Source: Draconibacterium orientale
Lineage (GTDB): Bacteria > Bacteroidota > Bacteroidia > Bacteroidales > JAADGE01
DNA: 35,494 bases
Assembly: GCA_020721645.1 (NCBI GenBank)
Contig: DYMH01000003.1
Location: 24,274 to 59,767 of the forward strand
Direction: 5' to 3'
Shown here: positions 1-7,035 of the stretch, piece after piece
Numbering within the stretch: the first letter of the stretch is position 1
Layout of the letters: each line of letters begins with the position of its first letter
The notes under the pieces: generated by a model
What the model was told of the DNA's origin: nothing
The model's database searches: none
Seen by the model: the letters and a program-made list of their open reading frames with translations, nothing else
Translations under genes and position numbers: made by a program

Positions 1-854
1 GATAAAAAACTCGATTTGGTTATTTATCAGGAAATGCAAGCCGGAACATCGAATGTTTTTGGGTTGCCAAGTAATCCGTATTGGAAAGTATATTTGGGAA
101 CCGGTTCGGGATTTTCTACAACAGCAACAAATTGGGCTCTTCCTGCCGGCGGTTACATCAACAATGGCACAAATTATAGTTTTCGAGACCTTTACGGATC
201 TACCTTTGGAAGCGAAGGTTCGCAGGAATGGGTAACAACCGATATAAACGGCGATGAAAAACCCGATTTGGTTATATATCAAGTAAATCAGGGCGGAATT
301 AACTTTGTTTACGGAATGCCGAGTGCTCCGTACTGGAAGGTATTTTTGAATACAGGAACCGGGTTTTCAACAACAGCTACCAATTGGACACTTCCCGCAG
401 GCGGATATGTTAACAGCAGCGGAACAAGCAGCAGTTTTTATCAATTTAGTTACAGTTATGCCACCGAAAACGGTTCTCAAAAATGGTTGCCAATGGATAT
501 GAATGGCGATAAAAAACTCGATTTGGTTATTTATCAGGAAATGCAAGCCGGAACATCGAATGTTTTTGGGTTGCCAAGTAATCCGTATTGGAAAGTATAT
601 TTGGGAACCGGTTCGGGATTTTCTACAACAGCAACAAATTGGGCTCTTCCTGCCGGCGGTTACATCAACAATGGCACAAATTATAGTTTTCGAGACCTTT
701 ACGGATCTACCTTTGGAAGCGAAGGTTCGCAGGAATGGGTAACAACCGATATAAACGGCGATGAAAAACCCGATTTGGTTATATATCAAGTAAATCAGGG
801 CGGAATTAACTTTGTTTACGGAATGCCGAGTGCTCCGTACTGGAAGGTATTTTT
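1..854 (+). repeat. Perfect 347-bp direct repeat with 507-bp period inside the VCBS-like gene
   Basis: Bases 1-347 and 508-854 read identically line by line; the first difference is g at 348 versus a at 855. The period of 507 bp equals 169 codons, so the reading frame is kept. Identity at synonymous positions points to recent duplication or gene conversion rather than selection on the protein alone. The left copy runs off the window, so more copies may exist upstream. Confidence 0.93.
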
Positions 855-1122
855 AAATGCTTCTTTGACGGGTGTACAAGAGTTTACAAACAATGAAAAC
901 GAATTTATTGCATACCCAAATCCTTCATCAGGTAAATTTATTTTCGCAAATCCTAATCAGATTCAAAATATGAAAGTTGAAATTTATAATATTACGGGCA
1001 TTAAAATCTTTGAGAAAGAGAATGTAAACGAAATAGATATTTCAAATTTTCCAAAAGGTATTTATTTTGCAAAAATTTATGCAGATTCTAAAATCTTTAA
1101 ACATAAAATAGTATTGTACTGA
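1..1122 (+). CDS. VCBS/FG-GAP-like repeat protein with T9SS sorting domain, 5' end missing
   Basis: The frame is open from base 1, so the gene begins outside the window and no signal peptide is visible. What is present consists of subrepeats of about 84 residues. Each has a Ca-binding-like turn (DINGDEKPDL or DMNGDKKLDL), then DLVIYQ, YWKV(Y/F)L and a GFSTTATNW stretch. Two subrepeats make a 169-residue unit. The acidic D-x-N-G-D loops resemble those of VCBS/FG-GAP beta-propeller repeats. The last ~75 residues form a type A T9SS C-terminal domain: YPNPSSGKF, then a VEIYNITG core, then FPKGIYFAKI and a basic IVLY end. By family knowledge such proteins are carried across the outer membrane by the T9SS and either released or anchored. 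The specific ligand or function is unknown. A strong terminator follows. Confidence 0.85.
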   Translation, partial: DKKLDLVIYQEMQAGTSNVFGLPSNPYWKVYLGTGSGFSTTATNWALPAGGYINNGTNYSFRDLYGSTFGSEGSQEWVTTDINGDEKPDLVIYQVNQGGINFVYGMPSAPYWKVFLNTGTGFSTTATNWTLPAGGYVNSSGTSSSFYQFSYSYATENGSQKWLPMDMNGDKKLDLVIYQEMQAGTSNVFGLPSNPYWKVYLGTGSGFSTTATNWALPAGGYINNGTNYSFRDLYGSTFGSEGSQEWVTTDINGDEKPDLVIYQVNQGGINFVYGMPSAPYWKVFLNASLTGVQEFTNNENEFIAYPNPSSGKFIFANPNQIQNMKVEIYNITGIKIFEKENVNEIDISNFPKGIYFAKIYADSKIFKHKIVLY

Positions 1123-1173
1123 TACGATATCTTAATTTTTCTATGTAACATTGTATATCAGCGAATTATATTA

Positions 1174-1209
1174 ACCGTCGGAGTTTAAAACCCCGACGGT
1201 ATTTTTTTT
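1174..1209 (+). terminator. Rho-independent terminator of the VCBS-like gene
   Basis: The arms ACCGTCGG (1174-1181) and CCGACGGT (1193-1200) pair perfectly around an AT-rich loop and are followed by eight T residues at 1202-1209. The hairpin lies about 50 nt after the stop codon. Confidence 0.88.
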
Positions 1210-1240
1210 CGTCCTCAAAGTGTTAGAAAACCATTTCAAC

Positions 1241-1262
1241 GGCTTAACTTAACGACATAACA
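1241..1262. repeat. Possible end of the MITE-like repeat family
   Basis: The plus strand at 1243-1258 reads CTTAACTTAACGACAT. This differs by one base from the right terminal inverted repeat of the element at 7036-7201 (CTTAACTAAACGACAT). No matching opposite end was found nearby, so this would be a solo end or remnant. The match is short and could be chance, but it falls exactly where the neighbouring gene fragment stops. Confidence 0.35.
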
Positions 1263-1516
1263 TTATAAAAAATCTGTTCCATTCATGTTTCGTGCACTTG
1301 TTATTGTACCGAATAACGAATCATTGATTGCCAAATACGGGTAATTGTGTGTTCTTCTGTCTTCTTCAAAAATTCTTGCCGATTCTGTTCCCAAAAACCA
1401 CACAATAAAATAGAAAATACCCATCAAAATTACGATTATAGAAATAAAAGGATTTTTTTTATCAGTTTAAAAAAGTTTTCTTAGGCTTTGAATAATTTAT
1501 AATTTTCTTGATTCAT
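1263..1516 (-). pseudogene. Decayed small membrane-protein gene fragment
   Basis: On the minus strand an ATG at 1516 opens a frame that stops after 11 codons (TAA, 1481-1483). Reading on past that stop, a one-base shift at a run of eight A residues (1453-1460) enters a second open frame that runs to a stop at 1263. The second frame encodes a hydrophobic stretch (ISIIVILMGIFYFIVWFLG) and then a charged tail including TESARIFEEDRR. It looks like the N-terminal part of a single-pass membrane protein with two lesions and a lost 3' end. If the second frame is instead a real gene, the ATG at 1424 would give only 53 residues. No family is recognised. It stops next to the repeat-like end at 1241-1262. 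Confidence 0.4.
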
Positions 1517-1585
1517 GTTGAGTTAATTTAATGACAATAAATTAAACCATAACAGTTGTATTTACAAAACAATAAATTACAGAAT

Positions 1586-2086
1586 TTAGATACTTTTAAC
1601 ATTTCGAAATTCATCAATAAATGTATCCGGATTATCCGGCGAAATAACTATTTTACGCCCGGATTTCAATTCAATTAATACCAAGTTTTGTTTCACGCTC
1701 CCGGAATACATTTCAAATTTCCCAAGTTTATGGTTAGAAAACTTGCCAAAATATTTAAACATTCCACCCGATGCAAACAATCGAATAGTACCATTCAAAT
1801 CATCTTTTTCTATTTTTGTAATCTTTTTAACATCGCTTTTTTTTATATTGAGACTTCCTATTACTTTCTCAATTGTCAATACTTCATGTTCTAAAATGTA
1901 TTGTTGAGGAGAATATATATATGTCAATACAATTGGAATAAATGCAATAAGCAGATTGATAATGAATAGAGCATTAATTTTGGGTATCAAAAAATAAAAT
2001 GTAATGAATACACCAATGAGAAATAACAAAATGAGTGATGTTATTACATAAACTGCTCTATCTGTATAAATTTGATAAGTATTCAT
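1586..2086 (-). CDS. Membrane protein with bacterial PH domain (bPH_5-like)
   Basis: This is a 166-residue protein. Two hydrophobic helices near the N-terminus (about residues 13-35 and 40-60, with only a short loop between) are followed by a soluble domain of about 100 residues. The domain includes EVLTIEKVIGSL and then IRLFASGGMFKYFGKF..KLGKFEMYSG, ending in KSGRKIVISPDNPDTFIDEF. The SGG-FG-FGKF and LGKF motifs and the terminal KIVISPDNP strand are typical of small Bacteroidota proteins assigned to the bacterial PH domain family PF10882; their molecular role is not established. It lies downstream of the PepSY gene in the same direction with a 113-bp gap, so it may or may not be cotranscribed. 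Confidence 0.7.
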   Translation of the reverse strand: MNTYQIYTDRAVYVITSLILLFLIGVFITFYFLIPKINALFIINLLIAFIPIVLTYIYSPQQYILEHEVLTIEKVIGSLNIKKSDVKKITKIEKDDLNGTIRLFASGGMFKYFGKFSNHKLGKFEMYSGSVKQNLVLIELKSGRKIVISPDNPDTFIDEFRNVKSI

Positions 2087-2199
2087 ATTTCAACTAAATT
2101 TATTGCATCGCAATTTTTTACATTTTTTTTTTAACAGAATGTCTGATTTTGAAATATTTGAAAATGAGAAATGGAAAAACTCAAATTTCATTTTCCGAA

Positions 2200-2790
2200 T
2201 CAAAAAAATATCAAAATCAAAATCGGAATCAAGATTCCTAAAACCATGTAAATACCGCCGCGTCCCCAAATTCCTTTTTTGCCTTTTATCATAAACAGGG
2301 AAGACAAAGCAAAGAAAATCAATGCACCGGCAAAAATATCCGAAAACCATTTCCACCATTCGTTTGGGTTGTAGTGCAAATAATTGACTTCGTAAAACAG
2401 CGGGCGTTTTCTCAAAAATTCGGCACTCCCCTCGCCCGTTGCGGTATTTACAAAAACTGTGGAACCGCCTTGCAAATAGATTTTCAGCTCGGATTCGGTT
2501 CGGTAGGCATGTGTTTTGTAATTTTTGCGAGAATCAACATCATCTAAAAGTAACAGAATATTTGATTTGGAAACATCACTTTTTCGGAGGTCAATATTTG
2601 TTTTAAAATCTTCATATACAACAGAATAACTCGGATTCCAATCTTTCAAATGATTGAGTGCAATGCCCGAAAGTCCATAAACAATTGATGTTCCAATAAA
2701 AAAGAATCCGATATCGCGGTGCAATATCCGATTCCATTTTCTGAAAACGCGCATAAATCGCCCATCGGCAGTTGTTTTATTTTGTTCCAT
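2200..2790 (-). CDS. PepSY-associated transmembrane protein
   Basis: This 196-residue protein has the layout of short PepSY-TM proteins (PF16357-like). Near the N-terminus there is W-N-R-I-LHRDIGFFF, a first membrane helix (FIGTSIVYGLSGIALNHL), the DWNPSY motif, and an extracytoplasmic PepSY-like beta domain with VNTATGEG. Next comes LHYNPNEWWKWFSDIF leading into a second helix, KGKKGIWGRGG, and a third C-terminal helix (IYMVLGILIPILILIFF). The conserved His, Trp and Arg residues fit the family. Family members are often found near iron or other metal uptake genes, but none is present here, so the substrate or partner is unknown. The start codon follows the lipoprotein stop after a single base, so the two genes are almost certainly one operon. 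Confidence 0.85.
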   Translation of the reverse strand: MEQNKTTADGRFMRVFRKWNRILHRDIGFFFIGTSIVYGLSGIALNHLKDWNPSYSVVYEDFKTNIDLRKSDVSKSNILLLLDDVDSRKNYKTHAYRTESELKIYLQGGSTVFVNTATGEGSAEFLRKRPLFYEVNYLHYNPNEWWKWFSDIFAGALIFFALSSLFMIKGKKGIWGRGGIYMVLGILIPILILIFF

Positions 2791-2791
2791 T

Positions 2792-3316
2792 TTATTTATT
2801 CACAGTATGCGAAACATATTTTAAAGAGTAAAAAGACAGATGATCGACATTTGCAGTTTTCATCGAATCGCGATATTCTTTAATTTGTTGTTTTTTATGT
2901 TCCAAATTTTCGCTCGATGTTTCTTCGCCTTTATGTTTCTTAATGCCATCTTCTTCCATTTTCAAAAGATAAGCTTCGTCGATACGTAATTCTTCGACCA
3001 ATCCGATAATTGTTACTGCCGACCCCATCAAAGCATCGTCGAAACGAGTATCGGATTCTACATGCAAATCGGCACCATTATCGACTAAAAACAATCGTTT
3101 TCCGCCGTGTTTGCACACATGGTCGGCAATTCCTGAAATTTTGACTTCTTTACCTACATATTTTGAGGCTTCTTTATCGAAATCTTTTAAAGCAATTTGC
3201 GGAACTTTTGCCGAATCCAAATTGGCAAGAGAATCATTTTCTTTCGATTGATTTGAATTTTGAGAACATGCAGCAAACAAGGCAGCAGCAACGAAAACGA
3301 ACAGAATTTTTTTCAT
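2792..3316 (-). CDS. OB-fold-like lipoprotein, partner of the PepSY protein
   Basis: This 174-residue protein starts with a lipoprotein signal (MKKILFVFVAAALFAACSQ) with the lipidated Cys at residue 16, then a low-complexity Ser/Asn/Glu linker. The central region (EASKYVGKEVKISGIADHVC..GGKRLFLVDNG...V.SAVTIIGLVEELRIDEAYLL) has the strand pattern of a small OB-fold domain of the tRNA_anti-like type. A VCKHGGKR motif puts Cys and His close together and could bind metal (inference). The C-terminal part is charged and probably helical. It is first in the operon with the PepSY membrane protein. The function is not known; the operon structure suggests that the two products act together at the cell envelope. 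Confidence 0.7.
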   Translation of the reverse strand: MKKILFVFVAAALFAACSQNSNQSKENDSLANLDSAKVPQIALKDFDKEASKYVGKEVKISGIADHVCKHGGKRLFLVDNGADLHVESDTRFDDALMGSAVTIIGLVEELRIDEAYLLKMEEDGIKKHKGEETSSENLEHKKQQIKEYRDSMKTANVDHLSFYSLKYVSHTVNK

Positions 3317-3370
3317 AATGATTTTAAGTTTATTGTGTGAAAATTATAATAATTTCAAAGATTTGAATTT

Positions 3371-3378
3371 CAAATTTA
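3371..3378 (-). promoter_or_regulatory. Candidate -7 element for the lipoprotein-PepSY operon
   Basis: The minus strand reads TAAATTTG, an exact match to the Bacteroidota -7 consensus TAnnTTTG, 55 nt before the ATG at 3316. No convincing -33 TTTG was seen at the usual distance and the stretch is very AT-rich, so a chance match is possible. Confidence 0.35.
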
Positions 3379-3538
3379 ATTTGGTAAAGATTTATATTTT
3401 TTTGATGACAAAAAAAATATTTTGTCGTTGGAAATAATGCTTATTCGTTACATTAAGTCCGGCAACAACTCAAATTTCCCTGAGTATGCAGAAAGGCAAC
3501 GCCTAACCACTAAATCTCTCGCCCTTTCAGGACAATTA

Positions 3539-3887
3539 CAATTTGCATTATTTTGTGTTGAATATAAATATATGTTGATAACTCATTTAATTATCTGTAT
3601 ATCAATATAATAAGCTGTTGATAACTTGATAATAAGATGTTTAATACCTTTTGATAGTTGCAATCCGTATTATTTTGTATTGAAAATAAATAGATGTTGA
3701 AAACTCATTTATTCAACTGTATATCAATATAATAAGCTGTTGATAACTTGTTAATAAGATGTTTAATACCTTTTGATAGTTGCAATTCGTATTATTTTGT
3801 ATTGAAAATAAATAGATGTTGATAACTCATTTATTCAACTGTATGTCAATATAATAAGCTGTTGATAACTTGTTAATAAGATGTTTA
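3539..3887. repeat. Tandem repeat, 122-bp unit, about 2.9 copies
   Basis: The units begin at 3539, 3661 and 3783. Landmarks recur at exactly 122 bp: AAGCTGTTGATAACTTG at 3613, 3735 and 3857, and GTTGAtAACTCATTTA at 3574, 3696 and 3818. Units 2 and 3 differ at only a few positions; unit 1 is more diverged. The array has no conserved open frame, so it is non-coding. Confidence 0.92.
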
Positions 3888-3952
3888 TTACATGTTCAAA
3901 TATACACTTTATATGCAATCTCGTTCGATGAAGCCTTGAAATGACAAAACAT

Positions 3953-3979
3953 AAAAAAAAGCCGTCCACAGACAGCTTT
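3953..3979 (-). terminator. Terminator of the rpsF-rpsR-rplI operon
   Basis: Read on the minus strand, AAAGCTGTC and GACGGCTTT form a 9-bp stem with one G-U pair around the loop TGTG, followed by a T run (3953-3957 on the plus strand). It lies about 85 nt after the rplI stop. Confidence 0.85.
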
Positions 3980-4064
3980 TATTTATTATAAATCAATTAG
4001 TTACCGGATTTTTAATAATTAGTCAAATTAGTTTCTAAATACTCAATCCTAATATCTAACAGTT

Positions 4065-4511
4065 TTATTCCGAAACAACTTCAAAAGGCAATTCAACTCT
4101 TACTTCACGATGCAATTTAATAATTGCAGTGTAAGTACCTATTTCTTTGACACTTTCTTCTTTAATCGAGATTTTTTTGCGGTCGATTTCGAATCCTTTT
4201 TTGCTGAGAGCTTCTGCCACTTGAATGGTATTCACAGAACCGAAAATTTTACCGGTTGTGCTTGTTTTTGCTCCAACTTTTATTTGTTTGTTTTCCAATT
4301 GTTTGGCTAATGCCAATGCTTCATCTTTCAATTTAGCTTCTTTGTGAGCACGTTGCTTCACGTTTTCGGCTTGTATTTTTTTCGCCGAGGAAGTTGCCTG
4401 AACGGCAAATCCTTGCGGAATCAAATAATTGACACCGTAACCGTTTTTTACTTTTACGATGTCGCCGGCGGAGCCTAAATTATCGATATCTTGTTTTAAT
4501 ATGAGTTCCAT
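4065..4511 (-). CDS. rplI: 50S ribosomal protein L9
   Basis: This 148-residue protein has the full L9 layout. The N-terminal rRNA-binding domain begins MELILKQDIDNLGSAGDIVKVKNGYGVNYLIPQGFAVQAT. A long connecting helix rich in Lys, Ala and Glu follows, then a C-terminal domain with SVNTIQVAEAL and ending LPFEVVSE. The length matches the usual ~148 residues. L9 binds 23S rRNA near the L1 stalk and supports reading-frame maintenance. It is the last gene of the conserved rpsF-rpsR-rplI operon, 31 nt after rpsR, and is followed by a good terminator. Confidence 0.97.
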   Translation of the reverse strand: MELILKQDIDNLGSAGDIVKVKNGYGVNYLIPQGFAVQATSSAKKIQAENVKQRAHKEAKLKDEALALAKQLENKQIKVGAKTSTTGKIFGSVNTIQVAEALSKKGFEIDRKKISIKEESVKEIGTYTAIIKLHREVRVELPFEVVSE

Positions 4512-4542
4512 TGTTGAAAATGTTTAAAATTAAAATAAATGA

Positions 4543-4809
4543 CTACTTCATCATGTCGGTAACATAAGGCAATAGTGCCAAATGACGACAACGTTTTACG
4601 GCTTCTGCAACTTTTCTTTGGTATTTCAAAGAAGTTCCTGTCAATCGACGGGGAAGAATTTTTCCTTGTTCGTTCAAGAATCTTTTTAAAAATTCTGCGT
4701 CTTTGTAGTCGATATATTTAATGCCTGCTTTTTTGAAACGGCAATATTTTTTCTTTTTAACATCAACCGCTACCGGGGTTAAATATCTGATTTCTCCTTT
4801 TTCTGCCAT
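4543..4809 (-). CDS. rpsR: 30S ribosomal protein S18
   Basis: The 88-residue product, starting [23 protein letters not shown], contains the S18 core [23 protein letters not shown], then [34 protein letters not shown]. The frame stays open upstream to an ATG at 4860, but that extension is not part of S18 and would overlap rpsF by 50 bases. The ATG at 4809 is therefore preferred; it lies one base after the rpsF stop, which suggests translational coupling. S18 binds 16S rRNA beside S6 on the platform of the small subunit. Confidence 0.96.
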   Translation of the reverse strand: MAEKGEIRYLTPVAVDVKKKKYCRFKKAGIKYIDYKDAEFLKRFLNEQGKILPRRLTGTSLKYQRKVAEAVKRCRHLALLPYVTDMMK

Positions 4810-4810
4810 T

Positions 4811-5161
4811 TTAAGCCTCCTTTTCTGATTTTGAATTTTTATTTCGTTTTCTTTCGGCAAATGCTACCGAGAATTTGTCCATTTTGAAGGTTAAGAATCG
4901 AATAATTCGCTCATCGCGACGGTATTCAGTTTCTAATTTTTCGACCATGGTACCGGCGGCTTTAAACTCAATCAAATAATAAAATCCGGTTGATTTGTGT
5001 TTAATTGGGTACGCCATTTTTTTCAGACCCCAATCTTCTTCATGCACGATCTCTGCGTTGTTATCACGAAGGATTTTCTTGAATTTGTCGACCGCTTCCT
5101 TTACCTGATCGTCAGATAAAACGGGAGTAACAATGAAAACGGTTTCATACTGATTTAACAT
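4811..5161 (-). CDS. rpsF: 30S ribosomal protein S6
   Basis: The 116-residue product starts [24 protein letters not shown] and continues with the S6 signatures [25 protein letters not shown] and [18 protein letters not shown], ending in a charged Lys/Glu-rich tail. A longer reading from 5275 adds 38 residues with no relation to S6 and would leave no room for the promoter, so the ATG at 5161 is chosen. S6 pairs with S18 in the small subunit. First gene of the operon, divergent from dnaX. Confidence 0.96.
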   Translation of the reverse strand: MLNQYETVFIVTPVLSDDQVKEAVDKFKKILRDNNAEIVHEEDWGLKKMAYPIKHKSTGFYYLIEFKAAGTMVEKLETEYRRDERIIRFLTFKMDKFSVAFAERKRNKNSKSEKEA

Positions 5162-5194
5162 AAATGTATTTTTTTTGTTAATAATTTGAGGCTG

Positions 5195-5225
5195 CGAAGT
5201 TATAAATTCTTCGGTAATTAACAAA
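5195..5225 (-). promoter_or_regulatory. Candidate rpsF operon promoter
   Basis: On the minus strand a TTTG (5222-5225) is followed 19 nt later by TAACTTCG (5195-5202), which matches TAnnTTTG at five of the six fixed positions. Spacing and distance (33 nt) to the rpsF ATG fit the Bacteroidota -33/-7 arrangement. Confidence 0.45.
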
Positions 5226-5306
5226 CACATCGGCATTATATTTCCTATTTTTTTATTCGGTGGAATGTTGTGCAAAACTCGTCTTTTTTTGTGTAAAAAA
5301 TTCGAT

Positions 5307-5314
5307 TACATTTG
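5307..5314 (+). promoter_or_regulatory. -7 element of the dnaX promoter
   Basis: TACATTTG exactly fits TAnnTTTG and lies 27 nt before the ATG at 5342. It overlaps a possible TTG start at 5312, which argues that translation begins at 5342 instead. A TTTG at 5288-5291 could be the -33 element, but the 15-nt gap is shorter than usual. Confidence 0.55.
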
Positions 5315-5341
5315 CAATTGTTTGGAAAACTCAATAAACTA

Positions 5342-7018
5342 ATGGAAAATTTTATCGTATCCGCCCGTAAATACAGACCTGCAACCTTTGAAACGGTCGT
5401 TGGTCAGCGTTCGATTACTACAACTTTGAAAAATGCCATCAAGAACAATCATTTGGCACACGCATATCTATTTACAGGTCCGCGCGGTGTGGGAAAAACA
5501 ACGTGTGCCCGTATTTTTGCAAAAACGATTAATTGTTTCAATATCTCAACCGATTTTGAGGCGTGTGATGTATGCGAATCGTGTAAATCGTTCAACGAAA
5601 ATCGCTCGTACAGCATTCACGAGCTCGATGCGGCGTCGAATAATTCGGTCGAAGATATTCGCACGCTGATTGAGCAAGTTCGCATTCCTCCGCAAATCGG
5701 CAAACACAGCGTGTATATCATCGATGAGGTTCACATGCTTTCGTCGGCAGCTTTCAATGCGTTTCTGAAAACCTTGGAAGAACCGCCGGCTCATGCAATT
5801 TTTGTGTTGGCAACCACCGAAAAACATAAGATTCTGCCTACAATTTTATCACGTTGTCAGATTTTCGATTTCAACCGGATTAAAGTTGAAGATACGGTAG
5901 AACATCTGGCTTTTGTTGCACGAAGCGAAGGTATTGAAGCTGAGCATGATGCACTGAATATCATTGCTCAAAAATCCGACGGTGCCATGCGAGATGCCTT
6001 GTCGTTTTTCGACCAAATTGTGAGTTTTTCCGGAAGCAAAATGACCTACGAAGATGCCATCGAAAATTTGAATGTGCTCGATTACGATTATTTTTTCAGA
6101 TTGACGGATACTTTTCTTCAAAACAACATTTCAAACGCACTCCTAACTTTCAATGAAATTTTGAATAAAGGTTTCGACGGGCATCATTTTATTACCGGAT
6201 TGAGCGAACATTTTCGAAATCTGTTGGTTTGCAAAGACGAAATCACTCTGGAATTGCTCGAAACAGGCGAAATGATAAAGCAAAAATATAAAAAACAAGC
6301 ACAAGGCTGTTCGGTACCTTTTCTTTTGAATTGTCTGAATATCAGCAACCAAACAGATTTATCGTATCGTGAAAGCTCCAATAAGCGATTACAGGTGGAA
6401 TTGGCTCTAATGAAATTGTGCAATATCACTCAAATTCAGACAAATGCAGCACTTACAGCACCTTCGGAAATTAAAAACGAACAAAAAACCTTAGGTCAAA
6501 AAGAAGCGATTAAAAGTGTTGAAAAAGAAGAAAATACGGCAAATCCGATAAAATCGAAAACAGGCTCGTTGAAATCAATTATCAACACCCCCAAAGAACC
6601 TGTTATTGAAAATGAGATAAATGTTGAAAAAACGGAAGCTCAATCGATTTCTAATACAGGTATTTTAAGTCCTGAATCGGTTAAAAAAGCATGGTTGGAT
6701 TTTGCCGAATTGGTAAAAGACAAACCGCGTTTGTACAATGCGTTGAAAACTCAGAATTTGAATTTAAACGGGCATCAAATTGAAATTTCGGTCGTCAATC
6801 CGCTCCTGAAAGATGCGATTGATAACATTAAACCAAAAATTCTGGCTTTTATCAAACAAAATTTAAACATAACGGAAATAGACCTCATTACAAGTGTTTC
6901 GGAACAAAATGAAGAAGGAAAATTATACACCGATTCCGATAAATACAACTATCTGAGCAAAAAAAATGAAAACCTAAAAATTCTGAAAGATGAGCTGGGA
7001 TTGGAATTTGGGAAATAA
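5342..7018 (+). CDS. dnaX: DNA polymerase III subunit gamma/tau
   Basis: This 558-residue AAA+ clamp-loader subunit begins MENFIVSARKYRPATFETVVGQ, the standard DnaX start. It has Walker A GPRGVGKTT (about 46-54), a zinc-binding set of four Cys (about 65, 75, 78 and 81), Walker B VYIIDEVHML with DEVH near 128, and the ILSRCQ arginine-finger motif. The domain III helices follow. A Lys/Glu-rich linker (~370-430) leads to a C-terminal domain with KKAWLDFAELV and ending DELGLEFGK, as in other Bacteroidota DnaX. It loads the sliding clamp at replication forks. No slippery-site frameshift motif was noticed. A TTG at 5312 would add 10 residues but sits in the promoter, so ATG 5342 was chosen. Confidence 0.96.
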   Translation: MENFIVSARKYRPATFETVVGQRSITTTLKNAIKNNHLAHAYLFTGPRGVGKTTCARIFAKTINCFNISTDFEACDVCESCKSFNENRSYSIHELDAASNNSVEDIRTLIEQVRIPPQIGKHSVYIIDEVHMLSSAAFNAFLKTLEEPPAHAIFVLATTEKHKILPTILSRCQIFDFNRIKVEDTVEHLAFVARSEGIEAEHDALNIIAQKSDGAMRDALSFFDQIVSFSGSKMTYEDAIENLNVLDYDYFFRLTDTFLQNNISNALLTFNEILNKGFDGHHFITGLSEHFRNLLVCKDEITLELLETGEMIKQKYKKQAQGCSVPFLLNCLNISNQTDLSYRESSNKRLQVELALMKLCNITQIQTNAALTAPSEIKNEQKTLGQKEAIKSVEKEENTANPIKSKTGSLKSIINTPKEPVIENEINVEKTEAQSISNTGILSPESVKKAWLDFAELVKDKPRLYNALKTQNLNLNGHQIEISVVNPLLKDAIDNIKPKILAFIKQNLNITEIDLITSVSEQNEEGKLYTDSDKYNYLSKKNENLKILKDELGLEFGK

Positions 7019-7035
7019 TTTAACCTATAAAAATT

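Larger units (their letters stand above)
3317..4064. other. Gene-free 748-bp region; candidate replication origin
   Basis: No credible gene lies between the lipoprotein start and rplI. The region holds an A/T-rich stretch (3340-3420), the 122-bp tandem repeats (3539-3887) and the rplI terminator. The 9-mer TGTTGATAA (TTATCAACA on the other strand, one mismatch from the DnaA box TTATCCACA) occurs five times, starting at 3573, 3616, 3738, 3817 and 3860. A sixth, degenerate copy starts at 3695. All have the same orientation and come in pairs 43 bp apart. Repeated DnaA-box-like sites next to an AT-rich tract are what an oriC would show, and dnaX and ribosomal genes lie close by. No dnaA gene is present and GC skew was not computed, so this remains a hypothesis. 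Confidence 0.35.

Noticed and set aside
367-789. Minus-strand open frame of 140 codons across the VCBS-like repeats
   Set aside because: It is the antisense shadow of the repeat-coding strand, which is clearly coding by its domain pattern and sorting domain.
2090-2359. Minus-strand open frame of 89 codons overlapping the PepSY gene
   Set aside because: It overlaps the well-supported PepSY frame out of phase and has no recognisable features.
3422-3610. Plus-strand open frame of 62 codons beside the tandem repeats
   Set aside because: It runs into the non-coding 122-bp repeat, is not kept in the other repeat units, and has no recognisable protein pattern.
4816-4820. GGAGG ahead of rpsR as a Shine-Dalgarno site
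   Set aside because: It falls inside the last codons of rpsF. Bacteroidota seldom use such sites, so it may be coincidence; coupling to rpsF translation is enough.
5312-5341. TTG start giving a 568-residue DnaX
   Set aside because: The TTG lies inside the -7 element TACATTTG, so it would be upstream of the transcript start. The ATG at 5342 begins the standard DnaX N-terminus.
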